7,459 nt of DNA from Paracoccaceae bacterium (GCA_009920815.1 RFZH01000114.1:1-7459); one strand, 5' to 3'. Shown: positions 1 through 6,630, counted from the stretch's first letter. A program made the numbers and translations. Notes: generated by a model not told the origin, from the letters alone.

Positions 1-1826
1 TCATCGCGCGCCGATCCCGCAATCGCGCCCATCGAAATGGGTGTATATGGCGGACGGAACGTCGTAGTGCCCACCGCAGGGATATCCGCATTCAATGAAT
101 TGGCAAGCGTCGCCAAGCCGTTGATATTGGACAGTTTACCCTGATCTGTTGCCATGCCCAACGTCGTATAACGCTTGGTATGTTCAACGCTTTCATAGCC
201 TTCTTGTGCTGCCAACTGAACATCACTGACTTTTACGTCATTTTGGTAATCAAGCCACGCTTTTGTGCGCAGCTTTATGCCCGCACCTTGGGGCATCATC
301 CAGACCGGTTCCAGCGCGGCCTCACCCTCAGCCATTGCCTCTGGCACGCGCGTGCTGGGGGCTTTGTGACCCAAGGCTTTGACGACGTCTTTTGCGCGCG
401 CTGTTGCATCTGCAAGGACGGCGGCCAAGCCTAATTCACCATTCGCAGAGCCTGCGGGCATGACAAATCCGACACCGTTTTGGTTTGTTGGTGCTTTGGT
501 CAAATCAGGGCGGAACATGGCTTGCGCATCGTCCCACAGCAATTTGCCACCACAATGTGAATAAAGATGCACCACAGGCGACCAACCGCCTGACATTGCC
601 ACAGCGTCACAATCAATCTTTTCAATAACTGCGCCTTCGCCCGATTGCAGACAGATTTCGACACCAGTAACGCGTTTGCCACCGATGACCCGCGCAATGG
701 CTTTTCCATTTTCGACCCGAATACCCATGCTGCGTGCGGTTTCCGCCAGTTCACCGCCGCCGGTCGCACGCGCATCCAAGATCACAGGCACGGCGAGGCC
801 GGCATTCTTGAGCGTGATCGCTGTACGATAGGCGTCGTCATTATTGGTGACCACGACAGTACGGTCGCCAATGGAAACCCCCCAGTTGACCACATAATCA
901 CGCACCGCGGACGCCAATAGAACACCCGGAATATCGTTACCTGCAAAAGACAACGGACGTTCAATCGCACCTGTTGCTGTAATGATTTGCCCCGCGCGAA
1001 TACGCCACAGACGATGACGCGGCGCTTTCAGATCAGGCGCGTGATCTGTCACACGCTCATACCCCAGTAAATAACCGTGATCGTATACACCAGCGCCCAT
1101 CATGCGGGTTTTCAGCGTAACATTCTCCATCGCGTCAAGATCAGCTATGGTTTTTGTGACAAAAGCTTCTGTTGTATCGCCCGCAATCGTGCCGCCATCG
1201 ACAACTGCACGACCGCCCCAGTGGGCTGTCTGTTCCATAACCAAAACGCGTGCACCAGAAGCCGCGGCGGTTTTGGCAGCTTGCAGACCAGCAACACCGC
1301 CACCAATGACCACCACATCATAGAAAGCATAAAAATGTTCGTATGTTGAACCATCTTTATCCTTTGGCGCTTTGCCCAGACCTGCGGATTGACGGATGAA
1401 CGGTTCATAGACATGTTTCCAAAATGCGCGCGGATACATGAACATTTTATAGTAAAAACCGGCAGGCAAGAAACGAGACAAATGCGTGTTGATCGCGCCC
1501 ACGTCGAATTCTAGGCTTGGCCAATGGTTTTGGCTGGTCGCGGCCAATCCATCGTAAAGTTCGGTTGTGGTCACACGTTGGTTTGGTTCAAAAAACGCGC
1601 CTTCGTTCATGTTGACCAAGCCGTTCGGTTCTTCAGCGCCCGCGGCAACAACGCCGCGAGGCCGGTGATATTTGAATGAACGGCCAATCAACATCTGATC
1701 ATTGGCCAAAACCGCGGAGGCAAGTGTATCGCCCGCATAGCCCAACAGCCGTTTACCATTGAACCGGAATTCAATTTGTTTGGATGTGTCAGTCAGGCGA
1801 CCGCCTGTGGATAGTCGTGTGCTCAT
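1..1826 (-). CDS. soxA: Sarcosine oxidase alpha subunit, N-terminal 608 residues (cut by window edge)
   Basis: Large subunit of heterotetrameric sarcosine oxidase, a cytoplasmic flavoenzyme that turns sarcosine, O2 and tetrahydrofolate into glycine, H2O2 and 5,10-methylene-tetrahydrofolate. I translated the minus strand from ATG at 1826 and it stays open to position 1. Residues about 15-75 form the ferredoxin-like N-terminal domain (FKYHRPRG at 51-58). It has no cysteines, as expected for this family, where the fold carries no iron-sulfur cluster. Residues 169-185 are the dinucleotide-binding start (VVVIGGGVAG at 171-180), followed by a TATGAIERP segment at 283-291. From about 551 (KRYTTLGMATDQGK) the protein enters the aminomethyltransferase-like folate domain, interrupted at the window edge. 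Family members are about 1000 residues, so roughly 60% is present. An AAGGG ribosome site lies 8 bases upstream of the start. A gamma subunit gene (soxG) would be expected further left. Confidence 0.96.
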   Translation of the reverse strand, partial: MSTRLSTGGRLTDTSKQIEFRFNGKRLLGYAGDTLASAVLANDQMLIGRSFKYHRPRGVVAAGAEEPNGLVNMNEGAFFEPNQRVTTTELYDGLAATSQNHWPSLEFDVGAINTHLSRFLPAGFYYKMFMYPRAFWKHVYEPFIRQSAGLGKAPKDKDGSTYEHFYAFYDVVVIGGGVAGLQAAKTAAASGARVLVMEQTAHWGGRAVVDGGTIAGDTTEAFVTKTIADLDAMENVTLKTRMMGAGVYDHGYLLGYERVTDHAPDLKAPRHRLWRIRAGQIITATGAIERPLSFAGNDIPGVLLASAVRDYVVNWGVSIGDRTVVVTNNDDAYRTAITLKNAGLAVPVILDARATGGGELAETARSMGIRVENGKAIARVIGGKRVTGVEICLQSGEGAVIEKIDCDAVAMSGGWSPVVHLYSHCGGKLLWDDAQAMFRPDLTKAPTNQNGVGFVMPAGSANGELGLAAVLADATARAKDVVKALGHKAPSTRVPEAMAEGEAALEPVWMMPQGAGIKLRTKAWLDYQNDVKVSDVQLAAQEGYESVEHTKRYTTLGMATDQGKLSNINGLATLANSLNADIPAVGTTTFRPPYTPISMGAIAGSARD

Positions 1827-1895
1827 CTTATAAACCCTTGGTTTGGGTTGCGCGGGCGGATGCCTGCGGCGCGGATATTTGTGGACAGAAAATGA
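1827..1895 (-). promoter_or_regulatory. soxD-soxA gap with soxA ribosome site and two small inverted repeats
   Basis: This 69-bp spacer has no gene. On the minus strand AAGGG (about 1835-1839) is the soxA ribosome site. It sits in a short inverted repeat AACCC/GGGTT with a 7-base loop (about 1833-1849). A second GC-rich stem, GCAGGC/GCCCGC with a 4-base loop and one mismatch (1852-1867), lies between it and the soxD stop. Either could affect mRNA stability or soxA translation, but both are short and could be chance. Confidence 0.3.
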
Positions 1896-2225
1896 TCATT
1901 TGAATTCTCTCCATGTCCAGCCAGGGCGTTTGGCCGTGATTTTATCTTTGATCTCTTGGGGTGGGACCGACGTTTGTGCGGTGTATGTGCCGAACACTTC
2001 GAGTGTGTTGGTGCAGCGTGCTGCGTGAAACCATTTGCCACAGCCATAAGAATGGCGCCAGCGTTCGAAATGCACCCCTTTGGGGTTTTCACGCATGAAC
2101 AAATAGCCTTCGAAATCGTCGTCATTTGAGCCTGGGCCAAAGCGTTTCAGGTGCGCTTCGCCGCCTGCGGTCAATTCTGTTTCTTCGGCATGAATGCCAC
2201 AGTAAGGACATTGAAGAGTTAGCAT
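1896..2225 (-). CDS. soxD: Sarcosine oxidase delta subunit
   Basis: Small zinc-binding subunit of heterotetrameric sarcosine oxidase, 109 residues, the usual size. It is a structural subunit that packs on the alpha/beta core. Visible zinc ligands are the CPYC pair (Cys6 and Cys9) at the N-terminus, followed by His58 and Cys62 in RHSYGC; this matches the Cys-Cys-His-Cys set known for the family. The conserved stretches FGPGS (29-33), FMRENPKG (43-50) and CGKWFHAARCT (62-72) are also typical of SoxD. The start at 2225 is supported by an AAAGGTG ribosome site (2231-2237) at good spacing. It follows soxB with an unusual 307-bp gap and precedes soxA by 69 bp on the same strand, so co-transcription is expected. 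Confidence 0.95.
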   Translation of the reverse strand: MLTLQCPYCGIHAEETELTAGGEAHLKRFGPGSNDDDFEGYLFMRENPKGVHFERWRHSYGCGKWFHAARCTNTLEVFGTYTAQTSVPPQEIKDKITAKRPGWTWREFK

Positions 2226-2533
2226 GGTTGCACCTTTTTATTGAAAAGTTGCGCCTGACGTCCCATGTTTTCATCATGGAACCGATGAGCATTGTTTTTA
2301 TCGTCGCAGCGATTGCAGCTTTTATCTGCATCAAAGCTGGCATTGGAATTTATTTCGCGAATTTTACCGCCGACGAGATGGATGATTTTCGCGACAGTTC
2401 CTTTTTTCACAGCATCGTGGCAAGTTTTGCCGATCCGGCGAGTGGTACCGATTTCACGCTGGGTCCGATGGACGAGGATAGCTCGGCCTTTGACGGTTTC
2501 GCAGATGGCGGAGGAAATGGCGGCGACTGACAT
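2219..2533 (-). CDS. Alternative small ORF bridging soxB and soxD
   Basis: Unrecognised 104-residue frame. Its ATG overlaps the soxB stop (TGATG), with a GGGGTGG stretch 7 bases upstream, and its TAA lies just past the soxD ATG. It therefore joins both neighbours exactly as a translationally coupled operon gene would. The product has no hydrophobic segment, is rich in Lys, Arg and His, and has five cysteines including a CNRC pair at 73-76. It lies codon-on-codon antisense to the plus-strand ORF at 2276-2530, so its openness may only be a mirror of that gene (purine-N-pyrimidine codons read as the same pattern on the other strand). Operon position favours this frame; protein composition favours the other. 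Confidence 0.27.
   Translation of the reverse strand: MSVAAISSAICETVKGRAILVHRTQREIGTTRRIGKTCHDAVKKGTVAKIIHLVGGKIREINSNASFDADKSCNRCDDKNNAHRFHDENMGRQAQLFNKKVQPC
2231..2237 (-). promoter_or_regulatory. soxD ribosome binding site
   Basis: AAAGGTG on the minus strand, 5 bases before the ATG at 2225. It shows that soxD has its own initiation signal and does not depend on translation running through the gap from soxB. Confidence 0.6.
2276..2530 (+). CDS. Candidate small membrane protein inside the sox operon, opposite strand
   Basis: Not recognised as a named family. The 84-residue product (81 if the ATG at 2285 is used) begins with a strongly hydrophobic stretch, residues about 4-29 (IVFIVAAIAAFI, then AGIGIYF), a likely membrane segment. 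A mixed region FTADEMDDFRDSSFF follows, then an acidic, glycine-rich tail ending GFADGGGNGGD. It is rich in Phe and Asp, and its codons follow the purine-first, pyrimidine-last pattern of real genes. Its stop is 2 bp from the soxB stop, so it is convergent with soxB and divergent from soxD. No strong ribosome site is visible; a weak GGAA precedes the 2285 start. It would be transcribed against the sox operon. The competing minus-strand frame (2219-2533) occupies the same bases in the same codon register, and at most one is likely to be a conserved gene. I favour this one on protein character. Confidence 0.45.
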   Translation: MEPMSIVFIVAAIAAFICIKAGIGIYFANFTADEMDDFRDSSFFHSIVASFADPASGTDFTLGPMDEDSSAFDGFADGGGNGGD

Positions 2534-3777
2534 CAGTGTGCCACCCCTGCAGCGACGCTTTCGTCGATAAATTTACCTTCGCGGAAGCGCCACATGCTGA
2601 ATTCCTCAGCCAGAGGCGAATGCCCTTTGGCCATTAATTCCGCCATGGCCCAACCTGACCCGGGGATCGCTTTGAACCCGCCAGTGCCCCAGCCGCAGTT
2701 CATAAAGATACCCTCGACAGGTGTTTTCGAAATGATCGGTGACCGGTCGCCGGTCATGTCGACGATACCGCCCCACTGACGCAGCATTTTCAAACGGCTG
2801 ATCATTGGGAAGGTTTCAATCAAAGCGCGCACGGTTTCTTCGATATGGTGGAATGATCCGCGCTGAGTATAGTTGTTATAACCGTCCGTGCCACCACCGA
2901 TGACCATTTCGCCCTTGTCGGATTGCGACATATAGCCATGAACCGTATTGGCCATGACCACCACATCCATACAGGGTTTGATCGGTTCTGAGACCAAGGC
3001 CTGCAATGCAAGTGATTCAATCGGCAAACGGAAACCCGCCTGATCGGCCAAGACGCTGGAGTGTCCTGCAACCACGATACCCAGTTTGTCGCAATCAATT
3101 GAGCCTTTTGTTGTATCTACACCGACAACGCGGGCACCCTCACGACGGATCGCGGTAACTTCGCATTTTTGGATAATATCCATGCCCATATCAGAGCAAG
3201 CACGCGCATACCCCCAAGCCACAGCGTCATGGCGCGCTGTGCCACCGCGCGGTTGCCAAAGACCACCCAATACCGGGTATCTTGGGCCGTGAATGTTGAT
3301 AATTGGGACCAGCTGCTTGACCTTTTCAGGGCCAATGAATTGTGTCGACACCCCTTGCAGGGCGTTTGCATGTGCTGTGCGTTCATATCCCCGCACCTCA
3401 TGTTCGGTTTGGGCCAACATGATAACGCCGCGCGGGCTGAACATGACGTTATAGTTCAAATCTTGGCTCATTGTTTCATACAACGAACGCGCTTTTTCAT
3501 AAATCGCCGCTGATGGATCCTGAAGGTAGTTTGATCGAATGATCGTCGTGTTACGCCCGGTATTTCCACCGCCCAGCCATCCTTTTTCGATGATTGCGAC
3601 ATTGGTAATTCCATAGTTCTTGCCCAGATAATAGGCCGTTGCCAGACCATGGCCGCCTGCACCAACGATGATTGCGTCATATTTCTTTTTGGGCTGGGGT
3701 GATTTCCACGCCCGTTCCCACCCAGTGTGGTAACGCGCAGCTTCGCGTGCGACAGCAAATATTGAATAGCGTTTCAT
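2533..3777 (-). CDS. soxB: Sarcosine oxidase beta subunit
   Basis: Catalytic flavoprotein subunit of heterotetrameric sarcosine oxidase (414 residues, normal length). It belongs to the D-amino-acid oxidase/DAO superfamily. It binds FAD at the site of sarcosine oxidation and shares a covalently bound FMN at the alpha-beta interface. The FAD Rossmann motif is VGAGGHG (38-44), with the acidic end of the second strand near IIEKG (62-66) and GGGNTGRNTT at 69-78. The segment GGTARHDAVAWGYA (178-191) holds His183, which I infer is the FMN-linked histidine by analogy with studied enzymes. The C-terminal FAD-binding part includes GDRSPII (343-349) and CGWGTGGFKAIPGSG (361-375). It is the first gene of the minus-strand operon. 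The ATG at 3777 fits the family N-terminus, but its ribosome site is weak (a GGGA about 12 bases upstream). Confidence 0.96.
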   Translation of the reverse strand: MKRYSIFAVAREAARYHTGWERAWKSPQPKKKYDAIIVGAGGHGLATAYYLGKNYGITNVAIIEKGWLGGGNTGRNTTIIRSNYLQDPSAAIYEKARSLYETMSQDLNYNVMFSPRGVIMLAQTEHEVRGYERTAHANALQGVSTQFIGPEKVKQLVPIINIHGPRYPVLGGLWQPRGGTARHDAVAWGYARACSDMGMDIIQKCEVTAIRREGARVVGVDTTKGSIDCDKLGIVVAGHSSVLADQAGFRLPIESLALQALVSEPIKPCMDVVVMANTVHGYMSQSDKGEMVIGGGTDGYNNYTQRGSFHHIEETVRALIETFPMISRLKMLRQWGGIVDMTGDRSPIISKTPVEGIFMNCGWGTGGFKAIPGSGWAMAELMAKGHSPLAEEFSMWRFREGKFIDESVAAGVAH

Positions 3778-3953
3778 TAGGTATCGAATCCCATTTGTAG
3801 CGTTGCATGTTTATTGCCAAATACTGGACAAATCCCCCCGTCCCAGTGCGTCACTTGTACCATACATTGCGACATCTGCACCGCATGCGATGCATTACCC
3901 CTTTTTAATCCAACAATTGGACGCTACATATTGCCTAACAAAACGGAGGCAAT
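3778..3953. promoter_or_regulatory. Divergent intergenic region, soxB / ccmI
   Basis: This 176-bp spacer must hold the soxB promoter (leftward) and probably the ccmI promoter (rightward). A weak leftward candidate is TTGGCA (3820-3815, minus) with TACAAA (3799-3794), but the 15-base spacer is short, so I do not call it firmly. GTAGCGT at 3797-3803 reappears inverted as ACGCTAC at 3921-3927, and TATTGCC occurs at 3812-3818 and 3929-3935. Together with the palindrome at 3877-3894 this makes regulator binding plausible. Confidence 0.6.
3877..3894. promoter_or_regulatory. Near-perfect 18-bp palindrome, candidate operator
   Basis: TGCACCGCATGCGATGCA matches its own reverse complement at 16 of 18 positions, centred on GCATGC. 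It sits in the middle of the soxB/ccmI divergent region, about 100 bp from soxB and 60 bp from ccmI, the typical place for a dimeric regulator. Which regulator binds cannot be told from the window; no regulator gene is adjacent. Confidence 0.4.
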
Positions 3954-3956
3954 ATG
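3927..3956 (+). promoter_or_regulatory. Hairpin enclosing the ccmI start codon
   Basis: A perfect 10-bp inverted repeat, CATATTGCCT (3927-3936) and AGGCAATATG (3947-3956), with a 10-base loop. The right arm contains the ccmI ATG (3954-3956) and the AGG of its ribosome site GGAGG (3945-3949). If the transcript starts upstream of 3927, the RNA could fold so that the start codon is paired, which would lower translation unless opened. The pairing is seen directly; a regulatory role is inferred. Confidence 0.5.
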
Positions 3957-5165
3957 ACTTTCTGGATCGTAGCCTTGGCGTCTGGCGCCATTTTGGCTTT
4001 TTTCTTTTTCAAAGCGCTTACTCTGCGCGCGCCACAGATAAAAGATGAAACCGACCTCGCTGTTTACAAACAACAACTTGTTGAGGTGGATCGGGATCTA
4101 GAGCGTGGTATCATTGCCCCAGACGAGGCCGACCGCCTAAAGACAGAAATCTCACGGCGTATTCTGGCATTAGACAAACACAGCGATGACCTGGCATTCA
4201 ACCTAAGTGGGCGCGAAATTGCACTGATCGGCGCGATTTTTGTCACGGTATTTCTGGGGGGGGGCGCCGCACTTTACACGCATCTTGGCCAACCAGGGTA
4301 TTCCGACCTGTCCCAAAACGATCGTATTGAAAACGCAAAAGTTCGAATGGAGGCCAGACCCAGCCAAACCGAAGTTTGGGAAAAAATGCCAGCCGAGATT
4401 GAGCTAAATACCCCCGTCGGCGAAATGGCTGAGATGGTCAAACAGTTACGTGACAAAGTGGCAACGCGGCCGAATGACCTAGAAGGCCACATATTACTTT
4501 TTAGAATAGAAGCAGGTTTGGGCAACTTTCGTGCAGCGGCCGTGGCAAAAGAACGTGTCCTATCGCTGACAGCTGAGCCAACAATCGAAGATTTTTTCGA
4601 TTATGCTGAAATGCTGATCCTGTCGGTGAATGGTTATGTTTCCCCCCAAGCTGAGACCGCGTTGAAAGCGGTGTTATCACGCGACCCCAACCATGGCCCT
4701 GCCCTTTATTATTCAGGACACATGATGGCGCAGAATGATCGCCCAGACGTTGCGTTTCGCCTATGGAACAGATTGCTGCGTGATGGACCCGACGATGCAC
4801 CATGGCTTGAACCGATTAGGGCACAAATCCCTGAACTTGCGTTTCTTGCAGGCATCAGTGACTTTGAGCTGCCTCAACCACAATTGAAAGGTCCAAGTGC
4901 GGAAGACATCGCCGCCGCGTCTGACATGACGGATGGCGATCGTATGGACATGATCCGTGGGATGGTGTCTCAGCTATCGGATCGTTTGGCCACACAGGGT
5001 GGCAGTCCGTCTGAATGGGCACGCTTAATCAACGCTTTGGGCGTGCTTGGCGATGTCGAACAGGCCAAAGCTATTTTCGCGAATGCAAAAGAGGTCTTCG
5101 CATCAAATATGGGGGCTTTGGATCAAGTGACAGCCGCCGCGCGCCAAATCGGAATTGCAGAATGA
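3954..5165 (+). CDS. ccmI: Cytochrome c maturation protein CcmI
   Basis: Membrane-anchored factor of the Ccm (system I) pathway that holds apocytochrome c in the periplasm and delivers it to the CcmFH haem ligation complex. At 403 residues it is the size of alphaproteobacterial CcmI. Membrane segment 1 is at residues about 2-20. The cytoplasmic loop (about 30-85) carries the family signature VYKQQLVEVDRDLERGII followed by EADRLKTEISRRIL, a leucine/arginine-rich coiled-coil-like stretch. Membrane segment 2 is at about 88-109. The periplasmic remainder is helical and TPR-like (for example 172-201, and NHGPALYYSGHMMAQ at 246-260), with the typical C-terminal SPSEWARLINALGVLGD (351-367). The start follows GGAGG at 5-base spacing. 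A run of nine G at 4256-4264 encodes part of Leu-Gly-Gly-Gly in segment 2. It overlaps ruvX by 4 bp. Confidence 0.95.
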   Translation: MTFWIVALASGAILAFFFFKALTLRAPQIKDETDLAVYKQQLVEVDRDLERGIIAPDEADRLKTEISRRILALDKHSDDLAFNLSGREIALIGAIFVTVFLGGGAALYTHLGQPGYSDLSQNDRIENAKVRMEARPSQTEVWEKMPAEIELNTPVGEMAEMVKQLRDKVATRPNDLEGHILLFRIEAGLGNFRAAAVAKERVLSLTAEPTIEDFFDYAEMLILSVNGYVSPQAETALKAVLSRDPNHGPALYYSGHMMAQNDRPDVAFRLWNRLLRDGPDDAPWLEPIRAQIPELAFLAGISDFELPQPQLKGPSAEDIAAASDMTDGDRMDMIRGMVSQLSDRLATQGGSPSEWARLINALGVLGDVEQAKAIFANAKEVFASNMGALDQVTAAARQIGIAE

Positions 5166-5632
5166 TAACCGATGACATCGCAGAATTTGCGACAGCACTT
5201 CCTTCTATGTCTGCACTGATCGGATTAGACCTTGGCACAAAAACAATTGGGATTGCGGTGTCTGACACGTTTTTATCGGTGGCCAGTCCGATCGAAACCA
5301 TCAAACGCACCAAATTCACCGCCGACGCAGAGGCTGTCATTAAACACATCAATGCGCGCGCTATTGGTGGTTTGGTCTTAGGTCTGCCCCGCAATATGGA
5401 CGGAACCGAAGGCCCAAGGTGTCAAGCAACACGGGCCTTTGCCCGAAACTTTGCGCGCCTTCATGATTTGCCCATCACGTTTTGGGATGAACGTCTGTCA
5501 ACAGTTGCGGCAGAAAAAGCTTTACTTGAGGCGGATACGACACGAAAACGTCGTTCTGAGGTTATCGATCACGTCGCAGCGTCGTATATCTTGCAAGGGA
5601 CGCTAGACAGGCTGCGCCATCTTAAAGGGTAA
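5162..5632 (+). CDS. ruvX: RuvX/YqgF-family putative Holliday junction resolvase
   Basis: Cytoplasmic RNase H-fold nuclease of the YqgF family (156 residues). Members are annotated as Holliday junction resolvases and in several bacteria act in 5' processing of pre-16S rRNA. Motifs seen: LDLGTKTIGIAVSD (22-35) with catalytic Asp23; LVLGLPRNMDGTEG (71-84); WDERLST (108-114), with acidic residues Asp109 and Glu110; and IDHVAASYIL (135-144), with Asp136. The start is set by ATGA overlap with the ccmI stop; the roughly 15-residue N-terminal extension before SALIGLDLG is of the kind seen in roseobacter homologues. An in-frame ATG at 5015 inside ccmI is rejected. Gene packing suggests translational coupling with ccmI. 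Confidence 0.95.
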   Translation: MITDDIAEFATALPSMSALIGLDLGTKTIGIAVSDTFLSVASPIETIKRTKFTADAEAVIKHINARAIGGLVLGLPRNMDGTEGPRCQATRAFARNFARLHDLPITFWDERLSTVAAEKALLEADTTRKRRSEVIDHVAASYILQGTLDRLRHLKG

Positions 5633-5635
5633 AAT

Positions 5636-5881
5636 ATGAATTCTCCGACTGATCACATTTGGAAACGGGACGAAATCGAAAGCCCTTGCATCAAGATTTG
5701 CGTCGTGCATCCTGAAACTCGTATCTGCACTGGATGCTATCGCACCATCGACGAAATTAGCGCATGGTCACGCATGACGCCTGACGCGCGCAGAGCGGTT
5801 ATGGTCGATTTGCCTAACCGTGTCAGCAGTTTAAAACAACGTCGCGGCGGGCGGGCAGCGCGGCTTAATCGCAGTCTCTAA
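5636..5881 (+). CDS. DUF1289 small zinc-ribbon-like protein
   Basis: 81-residue protein of the DUF1289 family, function unknown. The diagnostic pattern is intact: SPCIKIC (Cys18 and Cys22), then CTGC (Cys32 and Cys35), followed by YRTIDEISAWSRMTPDARR. The four cysteines probably bind a metal. The C-terminus is basic (KQRRGGRAARLNR), which could suit nucleic-acid contact, but that is inference. It starts 3 bp after the ruvX stop, with an AAAGGG ribosome site inside the ruvX end, so it should be co-expressed with ccmI and ruvX. Its last 17 bp overlap the end of the oppositely oriented oxygenase gene. Confidence 0.92.
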   Translation: MNSPTDHIWKRDEIESPCIKICVVHPETRICTGCYRTIDEISAWSRMTPDARRAVMVDLPNRVSSLKQRRGGRAARLNRSL

Positions 5882-6626
5882 GCCAATCCTTCATATGACT
5901 TAGCATAGGCCTGAAATAGGCGATCATGCGACCGTCTGTCGGTGACGTCGCTCCGTCACTCCAAGGGGCCACCCCATGCAAGCATAGGGGATGCAACGCA
6001 TAGGCATGACCGACCCCAACCTCGATCAACACCCGTTCACAGGTCGTAAAAACTTTCTTTCGGGCATCAATATAAGCGTCTGTCACATCCACATTCGACC
6101 ATTCAATCGGATCAATGCCATCAAATCGGGCGGCAAACGCGTCGCGCATAATGCGATGCGACCCACGCCAAACCACCATTGGGCTTGCACCATTTCCGCA
6201 CGGCGTTAAGGGGATCCCCAAGATATATGCGTGCGGCTCTTTCACAAAACGCCGCTTTGGCGTTCCGAGTCCAAGAATGCCATCCACATGCGCCGCGTCG
6301 CGTTTGAAACGATATTGAAATGCAGCCTCGGTTTCACCAAAACGCGGTTTTGGATAACCGGGGTAAATGATCGATAATTGCGCAGGATGCTTTGGCTCGG
6401 GAAAACATGCGTTCAGACGTTCTGGAAAAGGAACATTGCAGATGGCACCTGTGCTATCATTGGGCAAGGCATCAACACCCACAAACCAAGTGCCCTCACA
6501 CTGTAACCATGCTTTGCGCATAGATGGGTCCGACACGACCAAACGCCCTGCCTTACGCGCGGCGGTGGCCCAGCGGTCGACCGCTGGGTCGTGGTCAAAA
6601 ATGCACCAACCGTCGGTGCCAAACAT
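5865..6626 (-). CDS. Phytanoyl-CoA-dioxygenase-like Fe(II)/2-oxoglutarate oxygenase
   Basis: 253-residue protein that I place, with moderate certainty, in the PhyH-like family of non-haem Fe(II)/2-oxoglutarate-dependent oxygenases. The HxD metal pair is seen as AAHVDGILG (His113 and Asp115). The distal histidine is His217 or His212 in LHPLCLHGVAPW, and the likely 2-oxoglutarate arginine is Arg233 or Arg239 in GRMIAYFRP. The spacing of about 100 residues between HxD and the distal His suits a jelly-roll core. VVWRGSH (151-157) matches the PhyH segment between the iron ligands. No signal peptide or membrane segment is seen, so it should be cytoplasmic; the substrate cannot be told. It starts 4 bp after the stop of the TauE/SafE gene, so the two are probably one operon. 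The ribosome site is weak (GGGA about 11 bases upstream), suggesting coupling. Confidence 0.75.
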   Translation of the reverse strand: MFGTDGWCIFDHDPAVDRWATAARKAGRLVVSDPSMRKAWLQCEGTWFVGVDALPNDSTGAICNVPFPERLNACFPEPKHPAQLSIIYPGYPKPRFGETEAAFQYRFKRDAAHVDGILGLGTPKRRFVKEPHAYILGIPLTPCGNGASPMVVWRGSHRIMRDAFAARFDGIDPIEWSNVDVTDAYIDARKKVFTTCERVLIEVGVGHAYALHPLCLHGVAPWSDGATSPTDGRMIAYFRPMLSHMKDWLRDCD

Positions 6627-6630
6627 CTGG

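Noticed and set aside
1145..1414. Minus-strand 89-residue frame and other frames of 60-115 residues within 180-1350
   Set aside because: They lie within soxA in other frames and have no recognisable domains; soxA is continuous through all of them.
1823..2140. Minus-strand 105-residue frame across soxD
   Set aside because: It overlaps soxD out of frame; soxD has clear zinc ligands and family motifs.
2126..2275. N-terminal extension of the plus-strand ORF in the soxB-soxD gap, from the ATG at 2126
   Set aside because: It would run antisense through the start of soxD, a certain gene, and the added residues look like shadow sequence; the hydrophobic start at 2276 or 2285 makes a sensible protein.
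3794..3820. Leftward promoter TTGGCA / TACAAA for soxB
   Set aside because: The -35-like box is reasonable but the 15-base spacer is too short and the -10 box weak, so it is mentioned only as a possibility within the intergenic entry.
3803..4048. Plus-strand 81-residue frame over the soxB/ccmI spacer
   Set aside because: It overlaps the ccmI start in another frame, has no ribosome site, and is explained as a chance open frame.
5015..5161. Longer ruvX starting at 5015
   Set aside because: The extension lies inside ccmI in another frame and has an Arg/Cys-rich composition unlike RuvX; the ATGA overlap start at 5162 gives a normal-length protein.
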